From Candidatus Delongbacteria bacterium (lineage in GTDB: Bacteria; UBA4055), in the NCBI GenBank assembly GCA_022013635.1, contig JAKLPX010000044.1, positions 1-5,077 of the forward strand: DNA of 5,077 bases, written 5' to 3'. Below are positions 1-5,077 of the stretch, piece after piece (within the stretch, counting starts at the first letter, position 1; each line of letters begins with the position of its first letter). The position numbers and the translations under genes are program-made. Under the pieces are notes generated by a model, which did no database searches, was not told the origin of the DNA, and saw only the letters and a program-made list of their open reading frames with translations.

Positions 1-3000
1 AGGATGTTGATTATATTATAAACTATAATTCGGGACAGTTGTCAATCATCAACGACAGGTATTTGACAGCGGACATTGAAATCCTATACGAATCAGCCTC
101 AATATTCCAGCTTGATCAAAAAATGCTTTTGGGAAACAGGATAGAATATAATATAAATAAAAATAGTTACATCGGCGGAACTATTTTATATCTTTCGGAA
201 GAAACAAACGAAGACAGGGTTCATGTGGGATATGAGCCCAAAAGAAACCTCGTTATGGATATAAACGGTCAAACTAACTTTGATCTTCCTTTTTTAACTA
301 AAGCAATAGATTGGCTGCCTTTAGTTGAGACCGATAAAGAATCAAATCTCTCATTTGAAGGAGAGATAGCTCTAATAATTCCAAATCCCAATCCTTTGAA
401 CGCCGCCTATATAGACGATTTTGAAAGCAGTAAAATTAAAAAATCTATGGGAATTTTTTACGGCGCCTGGTCTGAATCTTCTTATCCTGATGAATACAGC
501 ACAACCGGCATTTATACTTTGACTGGACCGTCTTCAATTTTAAATATTTCAAAACAATATTTTTTAAAATCGTATTCAGCTCAAAGTGAATTGTCATTTT
601 ACTGGTATAATCCAAAAGACGAAGATAAATTAACAAAAGAAGAGATTTATAAGGATATTCCTGGCGATCAGAAAAAAGATAAAGTAAACACTTTGAACAT
701 AAATTTTAAGCCAACAACTAGAAACGAGGCTATCGAAGGCAATATATACAAACCTGAAGATTCGTGGGGCGGAGTAATGAGATATCTTTACTCTTCGTAT
801 CAGGATATGAGGGATGTAAAATATATTGAATTTCTTGTAGCGACCAATAAAAATATTACCTTGAATATAGATATCGGCGACTTAAGCGAAGATGTAATTC
901 CAGATAAAGAGCTTAATTCAGAAGATATGAACAGGAACGGAGTACTTGATATAGGCGACGATTCAGAGGACATCGGTCTTGACGGAATGAAGGGAAATAA
1001 CGATTTCAACGCTTTGGAATATTTTGATCCTGACTTGGTTAGAGAAAAAAAGCCTTATGAATATTTTTCATTCGATAACCATCCTACAGAATCAGACGAC
1101 AAACCGACACCCGATTCTCAGATCAATGATTATTGGGACTTTATCAAAACCGAAGGAAACGGTAAAATGGATACGGAAGATTTAGACGGCGGTGGTAATC
1201 TTGATACCGCCGTAAGAGCTTATAGATATACAGTAAACCTGAAATCAAGTCCCAGCTTCGGAGACAAATATGTCGTAAGCGCAGATTATAGTTCAGGTTC
1301 AAATTTTGCCCTATACAGGATTCCGATCGAAGATTTTGCAGATATTCTAAACAGGGAGCCGGATCTGTCTAAAATGAAATATATTAAAATATGGGTGAAT
1401 AACTCGGCAGATACCGTTTTTTCCACTAAAATAAATTTTGTAACTTTGGATTTTGTCGGAAACGAATGGACTGCAAAGGGATCTAACCAAGGAAAAATAG
1501 AGGCAAAAACCATTAACAATCAAGATGACAAAGGAAGATATTATTCTCCTCCCGGGGTTAAGAAATTAGACGATAACGGGTTTGAAGAATTCGAACAGTC
1601 TTTATCATTAAATATATCGTTAAGTTCGTTTGTCAGTCAAAGCGAATACGAAAACGGAAGGCACGCGTATTTATCGAAACAAATATATAAGGGCGAAAAC
1701 TATCTTCAATACGAAGAAATTAAAATGTTCATTCACGGCGGAACGATGGCAAACGATCCTTTGTGGAATGAAGAAAGACCTCTATATTTTATTTACAGGT
1801 TCGGTACGGATTCTGCGAATTTTTACGAATACAGATCCAAGCTTGTCAACGGCTGGAAAAGCGATGTTGTGAATAACCAGATGGTGGTTCAGTTAAGCGA
1901 TTTAACCAATCTTAAAACACTAAGGTCAGACCTGAATTATCCTGCAGACACTCTTTTCATATACAATTACAATAACGAAAATATAAAAAGATATATATCA
2001 ATAAAAGGCAATCCTTCGCTACAAAGCATAAAATATTTTAATGCCGGAGTATTGGATTCAGCCAACACGGAATTAAATTCGGAAATATGGATAGACGAGT
2101 TAAGATTGGTTAAAGTGCTTAAAGAACCCGGTACGGCTATGAGAGTAAAAAGCAGATTGGAAGTTGCAGATTTAGGAAGCATTGACGCCGAGATCACTCA
2201 TCAGGACGAAGAATTTCACCGTATCGAAGATAATAAAGGGACAGGAGTTAATCAGACAAATATTAGTTTTAACTCTTCCATGAACCTTGATAAATTAGTG
2301 CCGAAAAAGTACGGATTGAGCATTCCTGTCAGGTATAGTTTCGTAAACACCGATTCATATACAAAATATCAGGGAACAACAGATATTATCGTTGATAAAA
2401 ACAATATACCGGACTCGGTAAGAACCGAAACGACAAGAAATCAGTTTGATTTTTCCATAAGAAAAACAACAAAATCAAACAGTCCTTATCTGAAATATAC
2501 AGTTGACAATTTAAGCTTATCGGGGAATGCTTCTTTTTCCGAAAGTTCAAATCCGAATTATATTTCACAGAAATCAAATAACTACAATTATAATTTGTCT
2601 TACAATTTAGGGCTTCCCGAATCATGGTTCAGCTTCAGCCCTTTCTTCTGGGGAAAAGATATATCTCTGTTTAGAAGTATAAGCGAAATAAAATTAGCGT
2701 TTTTCCCGTCAAATTATAATTTTTCGATTAAAACAGGGCAATCGGAAACTCTTTCTCTTTCGAGAAGAAATAATTTTACTGAAAGCAGATCGTTTTTGGT
2801 TACAAGAAATTTTTCTACAAGCCTTACGCCGCTGCCTTTTCTAAATTCAAATTATTCGCTTTCGATGGGATCGGATATGTACAAAGACGCGATAGAAAAG
2901 GACAGCACTAATCAAGATACCGTAATAACCGTTTACGACAGAGATCTGAGCGATATTTTCATGCTTGAATTCGGTGAATTGTCCAGCCTGGAATCCTCTC

Positions 3001-4454
3001 TAAATAATAGTCTGAAATTAAATTTATTGAAATATCTGACTAATGATTTAAACTTTAAAACATCCTACTCATGGACAGGGAATTTGAGCAGCAGAACCGT
3101 AACCAGTAATGTTAAGAACAGGTATGATTCGAAAATAAATTCAAGATTGAAGACTAAAGAGATTATCGGAGGGATTCAATCTGTATGGGATTCGTTTATT
3201 TACAAAAATAAGGATGATGGTATTGTGAAAGAAACGGATTTAGACAGCGATAAGAATAAAATAAATCCGAACGACACTTTAGAGGTGTCTGATAAAATTG
3301 AAAATAAGAAATCTGACGGAACTTCGAGATTATCCCGAACGAGTTCATCCTCAAGGAAAAGGAAGTCGGCGCTTGACTTTTTAAAAGAAAATCTGTCAGA
3401 TTTTTCATTATCTTATGCACAGGGTAGAGAAAATACTTTTTCAGACATACCGACACTCGATCAGGCAAATCCGGCATTCATGTTCGGTTTTGCAAACAAA
3501 CCGGAAGATACCGACTACACTTCTTCAAGCTGGAGCGGTAACTGGTCCTTAAACGGTTCTACGAAACTTGGATTAACTAAAAATCTTAGTTTAGACGGAA
3601 TTTCATACCAGTTTACAAGGTCATACAGAGAAAACAACAACGAAGGATTCACAGGTACTGACAGTGAAACAAAATTTGTTTGGCCTTGGGTTACGGATGA
3701 GGAACATAAGAAAGCCGGGGCGACACCATACCTAATTCCGAATTATTCAATAAATATATCGGGACTTCGGGAGCTTTTGAAGGCAAAAGATCAAATTACA
3801 ACTTTAACGATTTCTCATTCAAAATCCGGTTCGGAGACATCTAACTGGTATGTTGACGGAAAATCTCCCGGTTTATATTTGACGGGCATTCCGGATATTT
3901 CCTCTTCTAATCTGAAAATAAAGGGTGTTTCTTATACCAACAGTTTTTCTCCTTTGGCAGGATTCAAGCTCGGTTTAAAGAACGGTTTTAATTTTGGCGC
4001 GAGCTATAATTATACTTTTGATATGAAAGAAACATACACTTATGCAGACGATATCAGAAAAATCCAATCCGGAGAGAAGAAATATTCAAGAGAATTAAAA
4101 ATAACCACAGGGTATAATCAAAAAGGCGGATTCAGTGTTCCGTTCAATTTCTGGCCTTTCAAAGGCGCAAAATTGGATAACGATATAAATTACAGCCTTT
4201 CAGTTTCATTCAGTTCGAACAACAGGCATAATTACGATATTGTATTAAATGAATATGAGAGTCTTGAAAAGGGAATTAGATCAACGAATTTCACAATATC
4301 GCCTGATATCAGTTACAGAATTTCTAAAAAGCTTAACGGAACTATGGTTTATTCATATAATTATAACGAAACTCAGAATTATGACGCAAGAAGCGTCGTC
4401 AACACGAATCATAAATTTGAATTAAGAGCGGTTTTGAGTATAACCGGGAATTAG
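1..4454 (+). CDS. sprA: SprA/Sov, outer-membrane translocon of the type IX secretion system (3' part, N-terminus outside window)
   Basis: SprA is the very large single-chain outer-membrane beta-barrel through which T9SS cargo (CTD-bearing adhesins, enzymes, gliding adhesins) leaves the cell. The frame is open from base 3 (Asp-Val-Asp-Tyr...) to the TAG at 4452-4454, giving 1,483 residues. The TTG at 39 is internal, because coding similarity continues upstream of it, so the true start lies off the left edge. Family SprAs are about 2,400 residues, so perhaps 900 are missing. Landmarks in family order are: VDYIINYNSG (from base 6), AAYIDDFESSK (around 408-429), SWGGVMRY (762-785), GDLSEDVIPD (876-905), EDIGLDG (966-986), EIWIDELRL (2082-2108), LVPKKYGLSIPV (2295-2330), then many Tyr/Asn/Ser/Phe-rich amphipathic strands and NPAFMFGF (3468-3491). 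No frameshift or stop interrupts it. The visible part has no cysteine. It ends ...AVLSITGN, without a terminal aromatic. Identification rests on remembered family motifs, not on a search, but the match is extensive. Confidence 0.95.
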   Translation, partial: DVDYIINYNSGQLSIINDRYLTADIEILYESASIFQLDQKMLLGNRIEYNINKNSYIGGTILYLSEETNEDRVHVGYEPKRNLVMDINGQTNFDLPFLTKAIDWLPLVETDKESNLSFEGEIALIIPNPNPLNAAYIDDFESSKIKKSMGIFYGAWSESSYPDEYSTTGIYTLTGPSSILNISKQYFLKSYSAQSELSFYWYNPKDEDKLTKEEIYKDIPGDQKKDKVNTLNINFKPTTRNEAIEGNIYKPEDSWGGVMRYLYSSYQDMRDVKYIEFLVATNKNITLNIDIGDLSEDVIPDKELNSEDMNRNGVLDIGDDSEDIGLDGMKGNNDFNALEYFDPDLVREKKPYEYFSFDNHPTESDDKPTPDSQINDYWDFIKTEGNGKMDTEDLDGGGNLDTAVRAYRYTVNLKSSPSFGDKYVVSADYSSGSNFALYRIPIEDFADILNREPDLSKMKYIKIWVNNSADTVFSTKINFVTLDFVGNEWTAKGSNQGKIEAKTINNQDDKGRYYSPPGVKKLDDNGFEEFEQSLSLNISLSSFVSQSEYENGRHAYLSKQIYKGENYLQYEEIKMFIHGGTMANDPLWNEERPLYFIYRFGTDSANFYEYRSKLVNGWKSDVVNNQMVVQLSDLTNLKTLRSDLNYPADTLFIYNYNNENIKRYISIKGNPSLQSIKYFNAGVLDSANTELNSEIWIDELRLVKVLKEPGTAMRVKSRLEVADLGSIDAEITHQDEEFHRIEDNKGTGVNQTNISFNSSMNLDKLVPKKYGLSIPVRYSFVNTDSYTKYQGTTDIIVDKNNIPDSVRTETTRNQFDFSIRKTTKSNSPYLKYTVDNLSLSGNASFSESSNPNYISQKSNNYNYNLSYNLGLPESWFSFSPFFWGKDISLFRSISEIKLAFFPSNYNFSIKTGQSETLSLSRRNNFTESRSFLVTRNFSTSLTPLPFLNSNYSLSMGSDMYKDAIEKDSTNQDTVITVYDRDLSDIFMLEFGELSSLESSLNNSLKLNLLKYLTNDLNFKTSYSWTGNLSSRTVTSNVKNRYDSKINSRLKTKEIIGGIQSVWDSFIYKNKDDGIVKETDLDSDKNKINPNDTLEVSDKIENKKSDGTSRLSRTSSSSRKRKSALDFLKENLSDFSLSYAQGRENTFSDIPTLDQANPAFMFGFANKPEDTDYTSSSWSGNWSLNGSTKLGLTKNLSLDGISYQFTRSYRENNNEGFTGTDSETKFVWPWVTDEEHKKAGATPYLIPNYSINISGLRELLKAKDQITTLTISHSKSGSETSNWYVDGKSPGLYLTGIPDISSSNLKIKGVSYTNSFSPLAGFKLGLKNGFNFGASYNYTFDMKETYTYADDIRKIQSGEKKYSRELKITTGYNQKGGFSVPFNFWPFKGAKLDNDINYSLSVSFSSNNRHNYDIVLNEYESLEKGIRSTNFTISPDISYRISKKLNGTMVYSYNYNETQNYDARSVVNTNHKFELRAVLSITGN
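921..986 (+). other. Acidic EF-hand-like loop plus EDIGLDG motif in SprA
   Basis: The encoded peptide reads EDMNRNGVLDIGDD followed by SEDIGLDG. The spacing D-x-N-x-N-G-x-L-D resembles the calcium-binding loop of EF-hand/dockerin proteins. The EDIGLDG element is, from memory, a conserved landmark of the SprA family in the soluble segment before the barrel-rich half. Metal binding is inferred from residue spacing only. Confidence 0.6.
1152..1205 (+). other. Second acidic, Gly-rich calcium-loop-like segment in SprA
   Basis: The encoded peptide is EGNGKMDTEDLDGGGNLD. It contains two overlapping Asp/Asn/Gly-rich loops (GNGKMD and DLDGGGNLD). In SprA homologues this position carries a short acidic D-x-N-x-D-x-x-L-N-type motif just before the Y-Y/R-Y-x-V-x-L strand, which here reads AYRYTVNL. 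The motif is visible in the sequence; calcium binding is inference. Confidence 0.55.
3237..3275 (+). other. Third EF-hand-like loop, within the variable loop of the SprA barrel half
   Basis: The encoded peptide is DLDSDKNKINPND, which places Asp/Asn at the positions of a calcium loop (D-x-D-x-N-x-I-x-x-x-D). Unlike the two upstream acidic loops, it lies between barrel strands in a hydrophilic linker (about 3180-3390) that is poorly conserved in the family as I remember it. It could simply be a low-complexity acidic loop. Confidence 0.4.
3324..3368 (+). other. Ser/Arg/Lys-rich basic stretch in an SprA inter-strand loop
   Basis: Fifteen residues here (SRLSRTSSSSRKRKS) carry six Arg/Lys and eight Ser/Thr, in sharp contrast to the acidic segment just upstream (DLDSDKNKINPND). 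The segment sits directly before ALDFLKENLSDFSLSY, where strand-like sequence resumes. SprA homologues often have a low-complexity Lys/Pro/Thr linker at about this place, so this is probably a flexible loop on the periplasmic side; that location is inferred. Confidence 0.5.
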
Positions 4455-4457
4455 GGG
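4453..4457 (+). promoter_or_regulatory. Shine-Dalgarno-like AGGGG for xseA, overlapping the sprA stop
   Basis: AGGGG ends 7 nt before the ATG at 4465 and shares its first two bases with the TAG stop of sprA. Its position supports ATG 4465 as the xseA start and suggests that ribosomes finishing sprA could reinitiate on xseA. Many Bacteroidota rely little on Shine-Dalgarno pairing, so the contribution of this site is uncertain. Confidence 0.5.
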
Positions 4458-4464
4458 TAAAATC

Positions 4465-5077
4465 ATGACAGATCTGTTTTCATATCTCTCAGAAGAAGAT
4501 TTAAACAAAGAGAAAAAAAAGCCTGTTAAAAAGGAAGAAATCATCTTTTCCGTACATGAAATAACCATGAAGATCAAAGGTATCTTAGAACCCGAATTTT
4601 CCGATGTATGGGTAGAAGGCGAAATATCCAATTATAAGAAGCACAGTTCCGGTCATCATTATTTCAGCTTGAAAGACGATAAGGCAGTAATTAGCTGCGT
4701 AATGTGGAGAAGTACAGGAGATAAACTGGAATTCAATCCGGATAACGGGCAGAAGGTAAAAGTGCTCGGAGGAATATCAGTTTATGAAGGCAGCGGAAGG
4801 TATCAGATAGATGTCAGAAAAATGATTATTTCAGGGATCGGAGAATTACAGGCAAAATTTGAGGAACTCAAGCAGAGACTCTACCTTGAAGGTCTTTTTG
4901 ATCAAAGCAGAAAAAAACCGATACCTTATTATATAAAAAATATTGGTGTAGTCACTGCTGAAACCGGAGCAGCTTTTCAGGACATAAAGAAGGTGATCAG
5001 GTCAAGAGCACCTTATATTAATATTTACTTGTATAATGCAAGAGTTCAGGGAAAAGGCACTGAGACAGAAATAGTTG
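4465..5077 (+). CDS. xseA: Exodeoxyribonuclease VII large subunit XseA (5' part, C-terminus outside window)
   Basis: XseA is the catalytic subunit of exonuclease VII, which with several XseB small subunits degrades single-stranded DNA from both ends to oligonucleotides in the cytoplasm. The window holds 204 residues of a protein usually 400-460 long. Residues ~28-120 are the N-terminal OB-fold, with the family signatures VWVEGEISNY (48-57), SSGHHYFSLKDD (61-72) and the YEGSGRYQI strand (107-115). Residues ~125-150 hold the linker helix LQAKFEELKQRLYLEGLFD, and IGVVTAETGAAFQDI (160-174) opens the nuclease domain. Asp173 aligns with E. coli Asp155, reported as catalytically important. The remaining catalytic residues, the coiled coil and the C-terminal domain are off the edge. 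ATG 4465 is chosen because of the AGGGG upstream and the 10-bp spacing from sprA. It gives a Lys/Glu-rich leader of about 25 residues before FSVHEIT. The next Met (residue 35) would cut into the OB-fold. Confidence 0.96.
   Translation, partial: MTDLFSYLSEEDLNKEKKKPVKKEEIIFSVHEITMKIKGILEPEFSDVWVEGEISNYKKHSSGHHYFSLKDDKAVISCVMWRSTGDKLEFNPDNGQKVKVLGGISVYEGSGRYQIDVRKMIISGIGELQAKFEELKQRLYLEGLFDQSRKKPIPYYIKNIGVVTAETGAAFQDIKKVIRSRAPYINIYLYNARVQGKGTETEIV

Noticed and set aside
39..41. TTG as the start codon of the large ORF
   Set aside because: The same frame is open to the left edge and encodes DVDYIINYNSGQ, which fits the SprA family repeat, so the gene simply continues beyond the window.
1630..1872. 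80-codon open frame on the plus strand in another frame
   Set aside because: It is embedded in SprA coding sequence, has no plausible ribosome binding site or recognisable product, and the SprA frame continues intact through it.
3196..3477. 93-codon open frame on the minus strand
   Set aside because: It lies fully antisense to well-supported SprA coding sequence and encodes no recognisable domain; it is a chance antisense frame.
4400..4464. A separate promoter or terminator between sprA and xseA
   Set aside because: The junction is only 10 bp, with no GC-rich hairpin followed by a T-run and no convincing -33 TTTG / -7 TAnnTTTG pair.
4422..4631. Minus-strand open frame spanning the sprA-xseA junction
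   Set aside because: It is antisense to both genes, including conserved XseA OB-fold codons; there is no independent support for it.
1..5077. Mobile element, CRISPR array, tRNA/rRNA or long repeats
   Set aside because: The window is almost entirely coding for two recognisable genes; I saw no direct or inverted repeats of useful length and no structural-RNA signature.

Overview
The window is a plain two-gene stretch, both genes on the + strand and packed end to end. About 88% of it is the 3' part of one very large gene whose product I recognise as SprA (also called Sov), the giant outer-membrane beta-barrel translocon of the type IX secretion system (T9SS) and gliding machinery. The remaining 12% is the 5' part of xseA, the large subunit of exodeoxyribonuclease VII. 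The genes are separated by 10 bp, and the xseA Shine-Dalgarno-like sequence overlaps the sprA stop codon, so they are very probably read from one transcript.

Organism: the DNA is AT-rich (roughly one third G+C by eye). SprA is known only from the Bacteroidota and their relatives (Fibrobacterota-Chlorobiota-Bacteroidota, including Ignavibacteria-type lineages), so the source is almost certainly a member of that group. The two proteins alone do not fix the class. The barrel half looks diverged from the Flavobacterium type, and the sprA-xseA neighbourhood differs from the ruvA-sprA arrangement I remember from Flavobacterium. I lean towards an Ignavibacteria-like or other deep-branching lineage, but this is a guess.

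Layout: 1-4454, SprA C-terminal ~1,483 residues, with the N-terminus off the left edge. Family signatures appear in the expected order: a VDYxINYxxG-type repeat at the left edge, the YIDDFE motif, the WGG motif, acidic EF-hand-like loops, WIDELRL, the LVPKKYGLSIPV-type strand, then a long series of alternating aromatic/Asn/Ser beta strands up to the C-terminus. 4455-4464, spacer. 4465-5077, XseA residues 1-204, covering the OB-fold and the start of the nuclease domain; the gene runs off the right edge.

The two proteins are not known to work together. SprA exports T9SS cargo across the outer membrane, whereas XseA acts in the cytoplasm on single-stranded DNA in repair. Their pairing looks like housekeeping operon packing. 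I found no RNA genes, mobile elements, CRISPR arrays, long repeats or non-coding stretch over 300 bp. I see no convincing evidence of an undescribed system here; the findings below are modest oddities within known families.
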